Assembly (NCBI GenBank): GCA_020636935.1
Contig: JACJWW010000006.1
Coordinates: 39,921 to 103,920, forward strand
Direction: 5' to 3'
DNA from: Nocardioidaceae bacterium
GTDB taxonomy: Bacteria > Actinomycetota > Actinomycetes > Propionibacteriales > Nocardioidaceae
Length of the DNA: 64,000 nucleotides
Position 1 is the first letter of the stretch. Each line of letters begins with the position of its first letter. Below are positions 25,062-33,638 of this stretch, one piece after another. Made by a program: the position numbers and the translations under genes. Below the pieces are notes generated by a model. It was not told the origin of the DNA and ran no database searches. It saw only the letters and a program-made list of their open reading frames with translations.

Positions 25062-27026
25062 ATGGTCGGCCGAATCCCAATCATGGACATGTCCCCAGTC
25101 CTTGAGCACGGCCGTTTCCATGCCAAGGCCACGGTCAACGAGCCCTTCGACATAACCGCCGTGGTTTTTCGGGAAGGACACGACCAGTTTGGCGCGGAGG
25201 TAGTCCTCAGCGCCCCTGACGGGATGTCAAGGCCACCGATCCGAATGGTCGATGCCGGGCGGGGAGTTAACCGGCTTAAAGCTTCAGTGACTGCAGACAT
25301 AGAAGGCCCATGGCAGTTCACTGTGCAGTCCTGGAGCGCTCCAGTGCAGACTTGGCTGCACGACGCCGGGATCAAGGTGCGTGCCGAAGTCGACGTGGAG
25401 TTGATGTTTGCCCGAGGCGCTGAACTTCTGCGTCGGGTCCTGGCCCAGGATCTCCCAGCAGGATCGGCTGAGATCCTCGGAGCTGCAATCATCGCTCTGA
25501 CTGATCCCGACCGACCGCCCTTGGCCCGTTTGGCCGTGGTGGAGTCCGACCCAGTGCACGGCTTGCTCTCCAGTCATCCGATCCGAGATTTGATCAGCCA
25601 GGAGGGCCCATATCCCTTCCATGTGGATCGACAACGGGCTCTTTACAGCAACTGGTATGAGTTCTTCCCGCGCAGCGAGGGGGCCCGGCAGGAGCCCAAT
25701 GGCACGATCACGAGCGGCAATTTCAAGACCGCCGCCAAACGCCTGGACGCTGTCGCCGAAATGGGCTTCCAGATCGTGTACCTGCCGCCAATCCACCCAA
25801 TCGGGGAGGTCAACCGCAAAGGCCCCAACAACACCTTGACTCCCGGACCGAATGACCCGGGTTCACCTTGGGCGATCGGGTCACGACTGGGCGGGCACGA
25901 CGCCGTACACCCCGACCTGGGCACTATTGACGACTTCGACGAGTTCGTAGCCAAGGCAAATGCATTGGGGCTGGAAGTCGCCCTGGATTTCGCCCTACAG
26001 GCAGCACCTGATCACCCATGGGTGCAACAGCATCCCGAGTGGTTCACCAAACTGCCCGACGGCTCGATTGCGTACGCCGAGAACCCACCGAAGAAGTACC
26101 AGGACATCTATCCCCTCAACTTCGACAATGATCCCGAGGGTCTCTATCTCGAGTGCGAGAGAATCATCCGACACTGGATGGCTCATGGTGTGCGCATCTT
26201 CAGGGTCGACAACCCGCACACCAAGCCGCTGCCCTTCTGGGAGTGGCTGCTGACCAGGATCCGGGCCACCGACCCCGACGTGTTGTTCTTGTCGGAGGCC
26301 TTCACCACGCCGCCGATGATGCATGCACTGGGGATGGTCGGCTTCCACCAGAGCTATACCTATTTCACCTGGCGCACCGAGAAGGGCGAGATCGAGGACT
26401 ACCTCAACGAAGTCGCTCACGAGTCCAGCGCCTTCATGAGGCCCAACTTCTTCGTCAACACTCCCGACATCTTGCATGCATCGTTGCAATACGGCGGACC
26501 GCCGATGTTCAAGATCAGAGCCACCTTGGCGGCGATGAGCAGCCCGAGTTGGGGGGTCTATTCGGGCTACGAACTTTTTGAGCGAGTGGCAGTGAAACCT
26601 GGCAGCGAGGAGTACTTGAACTCGGAGAAATATCAAATCCGGATTCGAGACTGGGACGGGGCCGCCGAGCGGGGGGAGTCCTTGGCTCCCTATCTGACCA
26701 TGCTCAACCAGATCAGGGCAGCGCATCCATGTCTCCAGCTCCTGCGCAATCTCCAGCTTCATTCAACCGATGACGATGCGGTGATTGCCTTCTCCAAGTC
26801 CATCGGCGACGACACGGTGATCGTGGTGCTCAATCTCGATCCTTTCACAACCCGCACCACCACAGTGCATCTCGACCTACCAGCCCTGGGCCTCGATCCT
26901 GGGGAACAGTTCAGTGTCCATGACGAGATCACGGGGTCTACTTGGTTGTGGAGTGAGCACAACTACGTGCGCCTCGACCCCAACTTCGAACCCGCTCACA
27001 TCGTGACGGTCAGGCGGTCGTCATGA
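25062..27026 (+). CDS. glgE: alpha-1,4-glucan:maltose-1-phosphate maltosyltransferase
   Basis: GlgE (654 aa, GH13_3) extends alpha-1,4-glucan by two glucose units from maltose-1-phosphate. Diagnostic stretches are IVYLPPIHPIGEVNRKGPNN, AYAENPPKKYQDIYPLNFDN, FRVDNPHTKP with the nucleophile Asp, and LFLSEAFTTPPM with the acid Glu. The donor-site loop reads LQAAPDHPW; the mycobacterial enzyme as I recall it has Cys where this has the first Ala. The start MVGRIPIMD at ATG 25062 matches homologues, although the ribosome binding site is modest (AAGGG). It heads glgE-treS-mak-glgB, which contains every step from trehalose to branched glucan. Confidence 0.96.
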   Translation: MVGRIPIMDMSPVLEHGRFHAKATVNEPFDITAVVFREGHDQFGAEVVLSAPDGMSRPPIRMVDAGRGVNRLKASVTADIEGPWQFTVQSWSAPVQTWLHDAGIKVRAEVDVELMFARGAELLRRVLAQDLPAGSAEILGAAIIALTDPDRPPLARLAVVESDPVHGLLSSHPIRDLISQEGPYPFHVDRQRALYSNWYEFFPRSEGARQEPNGTITSGNFKTAAKRLDAVAEMGFQIVYLPPIHPIGEVNRKGPNNTLTPGPNDPGSPWAIGSRLGGHDAVHPDLGTIDDFDEFVAKANALGLEVALDFALQAAPDHPWVQQHPEWFTKLPDGSIAYAENPPKKYQDIYPLNFDNDPEGLYLECERIIRHWMAHGVRIFRVDNPHTKPLPFWEWLLTRIRATDPDVLFLSEAFTTPPMMHALGMVGFHQSYTYFTWRTEKGEIEDYLNEVAHESSAFMRPNFFVNTPDILHASLQYGGPPMFKIRATLAAMSSPSWGVYSGYELFERVAVKPGSEEYLNSEKYQIRIRDWDGAAERGESLAPYLTMLNQIRAAHPCLQLLRNLQLHSTDDDAVIAFSKSIGDDTVIVVLNLDPFTTRTTTVHLDLPALGLDPGEQFSVHDEITGSTWLWSEHNYVRLDPNFEPAHIVTVRRSS

Positions 27027-27042
27027 GATTCAGGCAGGTGCC

Positions 27043-28758
27043 ATGACGAACGACCCAGTCAACGTCGAACCGGAGTGGTTCAAGACGGCCGTCTTCTACG
27101 AAGTCCTCGTGCGGTCGTTCAAAGACTCCAATGGCGACGGAGTCGGCGACTTCCAAGGACTGATCGAGAAGCTCGACTACATCCAATGGCTCGGCGTGGA
27201 TTGCGTATGGGTGCCGCCATTCTTCACTTCACCCTTGCGCGATGGCGGCTATGACGTAGCCGACTACACCGGCATCCTCCCCGAGTGCGGCACTGTCGAT
27301 GATTTCCGTGAGTTCGTCAGCGAAGCACATGCACGCGGGATCAGGGTGATCATCGACTTCGTGATGAACCACACCAGTGACGCCCATCCGTGGTTCCAAG
27401 CCAGTCGCGAAGATCCCACCGGCCCCTACGGCGACTTCTATGTCTGGTCGGACACCGACGAGCTCTACGAAGAAGCCCGGATCATCTTCGTTGACACCGA
27501 GCCCTCCAACTGGACTTGGGATCCAGTCCGTCAGCAGTACTTCTGGCATCGCTTCTTTTCGCATCAGCCCGATCTCAATTTCGACAATCCTGCCATCCAC
27601 GACGCCATGCTTGAGGCGATGGCATTCTGGCTCGACATGGGCTTGGACGGCTTTCGGCTGGATGCGGTCCCCTATCTCTACGAGCGACCCGGCACCAACG
27701 GCGAGAATCTCCCCGAAACCCACGCCTTCCTCAAGAAGGTGCGTCGCTTCGTCGACGAGCACTATCCCGGGCGCGTTCTGTTGAGCGAGGCCAACCAGTG
27801 GCCTTCAGACGTCGTGGAGTACTTCGGTGACCCTGATGTGGGTGGCGACGAATGCCACATGGCCTTCCACTTCCCGGTGATGCCCCGGATATTCATGGCC
27901 GTACGCCGTGAATCACGGTTCCCGATCTCGGAGATCATGGAGCAAACCCCACAGATCCCCAGTGGCTGCCAGTGGGGCATCTTCTTGCGCAACCACGACG
28001 AGTTGACCCTCGAAATGGTCACTGACGAGGATCGTGACTACATGTGGAGCGAATACGCCACTGACCCCCGAATGAAAGCCAATATCGGGATCAGACGCAG
28101 ACTGGCTCCCTTGCTTGACAATGACACGAACCGGATGGAGTTGTTCACCGCGCTGCTGTTGTCACTGCCCGGCTCCCCAGTCCTCTATTACGGCGACGAG
28201 ATCGGCATGGGCGACAACATCTGGTTGGGTGATCGCGACGGCGTCCGGACGCCGATGCAGTGGACCCCCGACCGAAATGCCGGCTTCTCCTTGGCCAACC
28301 CAGGGCGCCTGCATCTGCCTTTGGTCCAAGATCCCGTATACGGCTATCAACGGGTCAATGTCGAGACTGAAGTTGACGATCAGTCCTCGTTGCTGCATTG
28401 GACCCGCAGGATGGTCCATGCTCGCAAACAACACCAGTGCTTCGGTCTGGGCAGTTTCCACGATCTCGGGGGCAGCAATCCGTCAGTGCTTTCCTATGTC
28501 CGCGAACACACCACCCCAGACGGGCACACCGACACTGTCCTGTGCGTCAACAACTTGTCGCGATTCCCTCAGCCCGTGCAGCTTGACCTGCGCCGGTGGG
28601 AGGGGGTCACTCCGATCGAACTCCTTGGCGGAGTGCGCTTCCCAGAAGTGGGCGAGCTCCCTTATCTCCTGACCCTTGGAGGCTATGGCTTCTACTGGAT
28701 CAGGTTGCCTCACTCCACTCCCCCTCCAGACCCAGACGGCCAAGGAGCCATGCCATGA
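27043..28758 (+). CDS. treS: trehalose synthase / maltose-trehalose isomerase
   Basis: TreS (571 aa, GH13) interconverts trehalose and maltose; here it would supply maltose to the maltokinase next door. It shows KTAVFYEVLVRSFKDSNGDG, VIIDFVMNHTSDAHPWF, catalytic Asp in GFRLDAVPYLYERPGT, Glu in LLSEANQWP and FLRNHDELTLEM, the last being typical of TreS. It starts 16 bp after glgE and its TGA overlaps the mak start by 4 bp. The kinase is a separate protein, not fused to TreS as in some bacteria. Confidence 0.95.
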   Translation: MTNDPVNVEPEWFKTAVFYEVLVRSFKDSNGDGVGDFQGLIEKLDYIQWLGVDCVWVPPFFTSPLRDGGYDVADYTGILPECGTVDDFREFVSEAHARGIRVIIDFVMNHTSDAHPWFQASREDPTGPYGDFYVWSDTDELYEEARIIFVDTEPSNWTWDPVRQQYFWHRFFSHQPDLNFDNPAIHDAMLEAMAFWLDMGLDGFRLDAVPYLYERPGTNGENLPETHAFLKKVRRFVDEHYPGRVLLSEANQWPSDVVEYFGDPDVGGDECHMAFHFPVMPRIFMAVRRESRFPISEIMEQTPQIPSGCQWGIFLRNHDELTLEMVTDEDRDYMWSEYATDPRMKANIGIRRRLAPLLDNDTNRMELFTALLLSLPGSPVLYYGDEIGMGDNIWLGDRDGVRTPMQWTPDRNAGFSLANPGRLHLPLVQDPVYGYQRVNVETEVDDQSSLLHWTRRMVHARKQHQCFGLGSFHDLGGSNPSVLSYVREHTTPDGHTDTVLCVNNLSRFPQPVQLDLRRWEGVTPIELLGGVRFPEVGELPYLLTLGGYGFYWIRLPHSTPPPDPDGQGAMP

Positions 28759-30146
28759 GTGCTACTCCCCTCCACATGAGCCCGGAGCAACTTCACGACT
28801 ATCTGAGTCGTGCCCGTTGGTTCGGCGGCAAGGGGCGCGAGTTTGAAGTGAAGGAGCACCGCTCAGTCCCATTGACTGAATCCACCTGGATCGAGCTCAT
28901 CGAGGTTTCCTATGCAACCGGCGATCAGGAGTGTTTCCAGCTACCCCTTGTCGCATACGACTGGCCTCAGGACCGTCTGGCCCATGCGCTGATTGAGTTC
29001 GTCGACGGCCAGGCCATCTATGACGCAGTCCACGATCGCGAAGCAATGGCTGTGTGGCTCAAAGGGTTCGCGCAACAGACCACCTCTGGGGGTCTTGAGT
29101 TCCATCTTGTTGGTGACCCTGAACTGGACCTGTCCGCACACTCAACCCTCTTCCAAGGTGAGCAGTCGAACTCCTCGGTCACCTTCGGCGAGAGCTCCCA
29201 GCTCAAGGTCTTCCGCAAGGTCACACCTGGCGTGAATCCAGATGTGGAAATCCTGGAGGCACTAACCACTGCTGACTGCCCACATATCGCAGCCCTGTAC
29301 GGCTGGGTCAGCTTGCGAGATGGCGATGACACCATCCATTTGGCCATTCTGCAGGAATTCATCCGTACGGCCACCGAAGGCTGGCAGGTCGCCTTGGCCA
29401 GTGTCCGTGACCTGCTGGCAGAAGGCGACCTGCACCCAGACGAAGTGGGCGGCGACTTCGCCGGAGAGGCCCACAGGCTCGGCATGTCCATCTGCGAGAT
29501 TCACCTCACGATGCGCAACGAAATGGGCGAATGGACCACCGACGGCACTAGTTTGGCCACATCAATGCTTGCTCGACTTGACTCGGCGATCACCGCACAA
29601 CCGCTGATCGCCGAATTCCGCGACCAGCTTTCTGAGATGTTCAACCGACTGCAAGACATCGAAGAGCCAATCGTGACCCAGCGGATCCATGGAGACCTCC
29701 ACCTCGGTCAGACCCTTCGCGACACCATGGCCTGGAAGGTCGTCGACTTCGAGGGTGAGCCAGCCAAGCCCTTGGCCCACCGGCAACTGCCAGACTCCCC
29801 ATGGCGCGATGTCGCGGGGATGCTCCGTTCCTTCGACTATGCCGCAAGGGCCGCAGCCGATGATGTTGACCCGATGGGCAATGCAGCAACCCAGGCGCAG
29901 TACCGCGCAGCCGAGTGGCGAGCCCGCAATCAGGCTGCCTTCCTGGCCGGCTACACCGAGGCTTTGGGCCGCGAGTTGACTCCTTGGGAAGACACCCTGC
30001 TCGAGGCCTATGCGGCTGACAAGACCATCTACGAGGCCGTCTACGAGACGCGCAATCGCCCCGATTGGCTGCACATCCCGTTGGATGCATTGCGACGGAT
30101 CAGCACCGGGCAGATCAGGGAGCAGCACTTTGACAACCCTGGGTGA
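28755..30146 (+). CDS. mak: maltokinase
   Basis: Mak/Pep2 (463 aa) phosphorylates maltose to maltose-1-phosphate, the GlgE donor. The fold is that of aminoglycoside-phosphotransferase-like kinases. The N-terminal ARWFGGKGREF motif is typical of maltokinases, the catalytic loop is QRIHGDLHLGQTL, and the metal site is VVDFEGEPAKPL. The ATG at 28755 overlaps the treS stop (ATGA) behind AAGGAG; an upstream in-frame extension is rejected. Its 3' end overlaps the glgB start by 17 bp. Confidence 0.95.
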   Translation: MSATPLHMSPEQLHDYLSRARWFGGKGREFEVKEHRSVPLTESTWIELIEVSYATGDQECFQLPLVAYDWPQDRLAHALIEFVDGQAIYDAVHDREAMAVWLKGFAQQTTSGGLEFHLVGDPELDLSAHSTLFQGEQSNSSVTFGESSQLKVFRKVTPGVNPDVEILEALTTADCPHIAALYGWVSLRDGDDTIHLAILQEFIRTATEGWQVALASVRDLLAEGDLHPDEVGGDFAGEAHRLGMSICEIHLTMRNEMGEWTTDGTSLATSMLARLDSAITAQPLIAEFRDQLSEMFNRLQDIEEPIVTQRIHGDLHLGQTLRDTMAWKVVDFEGEPAKPLAHRQLPDSPWRDVAGMLRSFDYAARAAADDVDPMGNAATQAQYRAAEWRARNQAAFLAGYTEALGRELTPWEDTLLEAYAADKTIYEAVYETRNRPDWLHIPLDALRRISTGQIREQHFDNPG

Positions 30147-32010
30147 GGTCGACCTGCACCTGTTCAATGAAGGGCGCCACGAACGGCTCTGGGAGATCCT
30201 CGGCGCCCTCACCGATGATTCCGGCACCACCTTCAGAGTGTGGGCTCCAGCAGCCAGGGAGGTGCAAGTGCGCGGTGATTTCAATGGGTGGGACGGCTCC
30301 CAGACTCGCATGCATCGCCTGGCCGAGTCAGGCATCTGGGAAGCGAGGGTGCCGGGGCTTGGCAGCCACGAGTCCTACAAGTACCACGTGCGCGGCGCTG
30401 ATGGCGTTTGGCGTGACAAGGCCGACCCGATGGCCAAGTGGGCCCAGGTACCCCCCGAAACCGCGTCGCGTACCTTCCGTAGCGACTTCGAGTGGAGCGA
30501 TCAGCCTTGGTTGGCAAAGCGGGCCAACAGCACCCGTGCAGACCTGGCCCCCATGTCCATCTACGAAGTACACCTGGGCTCCTGGCGACGTGGACTCGAC
30601 TATGGCCAACTAGCCGAGCAGTTGCCCTCCTATGTCGCCGAACTCGGCTTCACCCACGTCGAACTCCTTCCGGTCATGGAGCATCCCTATGGCGGCTCTT
30701 GGGGTTATCAGGTGACGTCGTACTACGCACCGACTGCGAGATTCGGAGACCCAGATGGCCTGCGCAGGCTCATCGACGCATTCCACGCTGCCGGCATTGG
30801 TGTGATCCTGGACTGGGTGCCCGCCCACTTCCCAAAGGATGATTTCGCGTTGGGCAGATTCGACGCCACGCCGCTCTACGAGGATCCGAATCCCGCCCGG
30901 GGAGAGCATCCTGACTGGGGCACCTTTGTCTTCAACTACGGACGCAGGGAAGTACGCAACTTCCTCGTCGCCAATGCGCTCTACTGGCTAGAAGAATTCC
31001 ACATCGATGGCCTCAGAGTCGACGCTGTGGCATCCATGCTTTATCTGGACTACTCAAGACTCAAGGGCGAATGGCAGCCGAATGTGCATGGTGGTCGCGA
31101 AAACCTCGAGGCGGTGCAATTCCTGCAGGAGTTGAATGGCACCGTCTACAAGTCGGCGCCCGGGGCGATCATGATCGCCGAGGAGTCCACGTCGTGGCCT
31201 GGCGTGACCAGCCAGACCGATGCTGGCGGGCTGGGCTTCGGCTTCAAGTGGAACATGGGTTGGATGCACGACACCCTCCACTACTTGCAGCGTGACCCTG
31301 CCTACCGCAGCTATCACCACAACGAACTCACCTTCTCCTTGGCTTATGCCTTTTCAGAGAACTATGTGCTGCCGATCAGTCACGATGAAGTGGTCCACGA
31401 AAAGGGCTCCCTACTCCGCAAGATGCCGGGAGATCGCTGGCGACAATTTGCCAATGTCCGTGCCTACCTGGCCTATATGTGGGCACACCCCGGCAAGCAA
31501 TTGCTCTTCATGGGGACTGAGTTTGCCCAAGACAATGAGTGGGCCGAAGCCGGCGACCTCGACTGGCATCTGCTCGATCAACCCCTCCATCGAGGCGTGC
31601 AACAGCTCATCCGAGATCTCAACGGGGTCTACAAGCAGAGCCCGCAACTGTGGTCCATGGATCCATTGGAGGCTGGCTTCGAGTGGCTGGAGGGTGGAGA
31701 TGCTGCCCGCAATACGATCGCGTTCATTCGCTGGAGCAATGACCAGGACCCCCTGGTTTGTGTCACCAATTTTTCGGCCATTCCTCAAGAGGACTACCAC
31801 CTCGGACTCCCCAGACCAGGCCAGTGGCAAGAACTGATCAACACCGACGCGGCTGTCTACGGCGGATCGGGTGTGGGCAACTTGGGCACGATCACAGCCC
31901 ATCAAATCCCTCACCATGCCCAGCCCGCCAGCACCCGTTTGAGAGTCCCGCCACTTGGTTCCTTGTGGCTACGCCCGCGGAGCCCCCAAGTCCTGGAACT
32001 CAGCCCTTGA
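30130..32010 (+). CDS. glgB: 1,4-alpha-glucan branching enzyme
   Basis: GlgB (about 626 aa, GH13_9) introduces alpha-1,6 branches into the GlgE product. It has one CBM48 domain (TTFRVWAPAAREVQVRGDF), then MSIYEVHLGSWRR, VILDWVPAHFPKDDF, the catalytic Asp in GLRVDAVASMLYLDYSR, Glu in MIAEESTSWPGV and Asp in ISHDEVVHEKGS. No ATG fits; the TTG at 30130, preceded by AGGGAG seven bases upstream and inside the end of mak, is the best start. That gives the short form with a single CBM48. Confidence 0.93.
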   Translation: MTTLGEVDLHLFNEGRHERLWEILGALTDDSGTTFRVWAPAAREVQVRGDFNGWDGSQTRMHRLAESGIWEARVPGLGSHESYKYHVRGADGVWRDKADPMAKWAQVPPETASRTFRSDFEWSDQPWLAKRANSTRADLAPMSIYEVHLGSWRRGLDYGQLAEQLPSYVAELGFTHVELLPVMEHPYGGSWGYQVTSYYAPTARFGDPDGLRRLIDAFHAAGIGVILDWVPAHFPKDDFALGRFDATPLYEDPNPARGEHPDWGTFVFNYGRREVRNFLVANALYWLEEFHIDGLRVDAVASMLYLDYSRLKGEWQPNVHGGRENLEAVQFLQELNGTVYKSAPGAIMIAEESTSWPGVTSQTDAGGLGFGFKWNMGWMHDTLHYLQRDPAYRSYHHNELTFSLAYAFSENYVLPISHDEVVHEKGSLLRKMPGDRWRQFANVRAYLAYMWAHPGKQLLFMGTEFAQDNEWAEAGDLDWHLLDQPLHRGVQQLIRDLNGVYKQSPQLWSMDPLEAGFEWLEGGDAARNTIAFIRWSNDQDPLVCVTNFSAIPQEDYHLGLPRPGQWQELINTDAAVYGGSGVGNLGTITAHQIPHHAQPASTRLRVPPLGSLWLRPRSPQVLELSP

Positions 32011-32021
32011 GGAGGTCAACA

Positions 32022-32801
32022 TTGCGTTTCCTCGTGCTGGGCATGATCGTCGTACTGACGGCTGGCTGTGGTGGTCAGACCCGATCAGGTGGCAGCGCAA
32101 GCTCACCGACTCATTCCGATCCAAGTCAGTCCAGCACCCAGCAGGCGGGCGCCGACCAACCCGGCTCAACATCACTGACCCCCAGCGTGAGTGCGTCAGA
32201 GACGAATCCGCCGGCAGCCACCGATCCGTCAAGATCCGCCGCCATGTCCGAAGGCATTGATGCCTCCCACCATCAAGGGCCGATCAAGTGGCCGATGGTC
32301 GCTGGATCAGGCATCACCTTTGCCTATTTGAAAGCCACAGAAGGCACGACCTTTGTCGACTCGATGTTTCAACTCAATGCCGTGAACGCTCAGGCCAGTG
32401 GCATCAAGGTCGGTGGTTATCACTACTTCCGTGCTTGTTCGGATCCATCCAGACAGGCCTCACACTTCATCGAGGCCCTTCGTCGTACTCCCACGGATTT
32501 GCCGCCAGCAATCGACATCGAGCACGACAAGTGCACCTCACAGCGTGACCAACTGGTCACGGGGATCAAAGATTTCATCGGCAAGGTAGAGCAGGCCACC
32601 GGAAAGCAAGTCGTGCTCTATGTCTATCCCGATGTGGAATCACAGCATCAGGTCCGAGCGGAGTTCTCCAAGAACCCTCAGTGGGTGCGCAGCATTGGCA
32701 AGAGGCCGGTCGGCAATTGGTGGATCTGGCAGCGCAGCGACTCCGGCACGGTGGCAGGCATCGCCGGTCGGGTTGACCTCAACACCATGCGGGCACCGTA
32801 G
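32022..32801 (+). CDS. GH25 lysozyme-like lipoprotein
   Basis: This 259-aa protein starts with a lipoprotein signal (LRFLVLGMIVVLTAGCGG, lipobox LTAGC). A Ser/Thr/Pro-rich linker of about 60 residues follows, then a glycoside hydrolase family 25 barrel. Catalytic-site features are EGIDASHHQGPIKW, FAYLKATEGTTFVD, GGYHYFRAC, the DIEHDK acid pair and a final WIWQRSDSG. It would cleave peptidoglycan at the cell surface. The start is a TTG at 32022 six bases after GGAGG, which itself overlaps the glgB stop, so it may be translated from the glgB mRNA although its role is unrelated. Confidence 0.88.
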   Translation: MRFLVLGMIVVLTAGCGGQTRSGGSASSPTHSDPSQSSTQQAGADQPGSTSLTPSVSASETNPPAATDPSRSAAMSEGIDASHHQGPIKWPMVAGSGITFAYLKATEGTTFVDSMFQLNAVNAQASGIKVGGYHYFRACSDPSRQASHFIEALRRTPTDLPPAIDIEHDKCTSQRDQLVTGIKDFIGKVEQATGKQVVLYVYPDVESQHQVRAEFSKNPQWVRSIGKRPVGNWWIWQRSDSGTVAGIAGRVDLNTMRAP

Positions 32802-32848
32802 GCTGGTCACAGGCTGCCGTTGGCCGACTGGTGACCGAGGAGACATGG

Positions 32849-33625
32849 GTGGACGCACGAGTCGAGGAGATCGCACCTGGGGTGCTCAGGCTGTCATGGA
32901 CACCTGAGCTCCAGGCCTCCGGTTTGGGTGCCTCCACAACTGCGGTACGTCAGGTCATCGACAGCGCCTTTGCAGGCGGGGCGCATCGCGTCGAAACCCA
33001 CGTCGACCCAGCAGATGACCTGGCTCAACGCATTGCGACCTTCGGTGGACTGATGCGTGAAGGCATCCTGAGAGGGGTGGCGCACGGAGCTGACCGGATC
33101 ATCTACGCCCGGATCGCAACGGACGCACCTGTCGACGAAGGGGATGGCTTCCGCAGCCTGCTCAACTCATTCCTTCCCCGCAAGCGCGCGATCAGCCAAC
33201 TGTTGGTCACGTCATCCGACGAACGCATCTTGTTGTGCCAACTGACCTACAAAAAGGACTTCGACCTTCCCGGAGGGGTTGTCGAAGTCTCCGAGTCACC
33301 ACAACTAGCGGTCTCCCGCGAGGTCGAGGAAGAGCTGGGCCTGAGCATCGAGGCAGGCCACTTGGTGCTCACAGATTGGCTGCCGCCCTGGAGTGGATGG
33401 GATGATGCGGTGTGCTTGGTCTTCCACGGAGGTCAACACGAGCCCAGCATCGCCGACATGATCGTGCCGCAGCCACGAGAGATAAAGTCGGCTGGCTTCT
33501 ACACTCTCGATGAAGCGCACAAACTGTGCGCTGACTTCACTGTACGCCGCATCGAAGCCGCGCTACGCAATCTGAGTGACCGACCTGGCCCCAGCTACAC
33601 CGAAAGCGGCCGCGGGTTGTTTTGA
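32849..33625 (+). CDS. NUDIX hydrolase with an acetyltransferase-like N-terminal part
   Basis: Residues ~115-240 form a NUDIX domain with a complete box: G-x5-E-x7-REVEEELGL, starting at GGVVEVSE. The enzyme should therefore cleave a nucleoside-diphosphate-linked substrate. The first ~90 residues (AVRQVIDSAF, THVDPADDLAQRIATFGGLMREGILRG) look like the last part of a GNAT acetyltransferase, without its full CoA-binding region. The start is set at GTG 32849 because GAGGAG lies six bases upstream; GTG 32831 is the alternative and adds six residues. It converges on glpD with 13 bp between stops. Confidence 0.8.
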   Translation: MDARVEEIAPGVLRLSWTPELQASGLGASTTAVRQVIDSAFAGGAHRVETHVDPADDLAQRIATFGGLMREGILRGVAHGADRIIYARIATDAPVDEGDGFRSLLNSFLPRKRAISQLLVTSSDERILLCQLTYKKDFDLPGGVVEVSESPQLAVSREVEEELGLSIEAGHLVLTDWLPPWSGWDDAVCLVFHGGQHEPSIADMIVPQPREIKSAGFYTLDEAHKLCADFTVRRIEAALRNLSDRPGPSYTESGRGLF

Positions 33626-33638
33626 TCCCGCGATTGTG

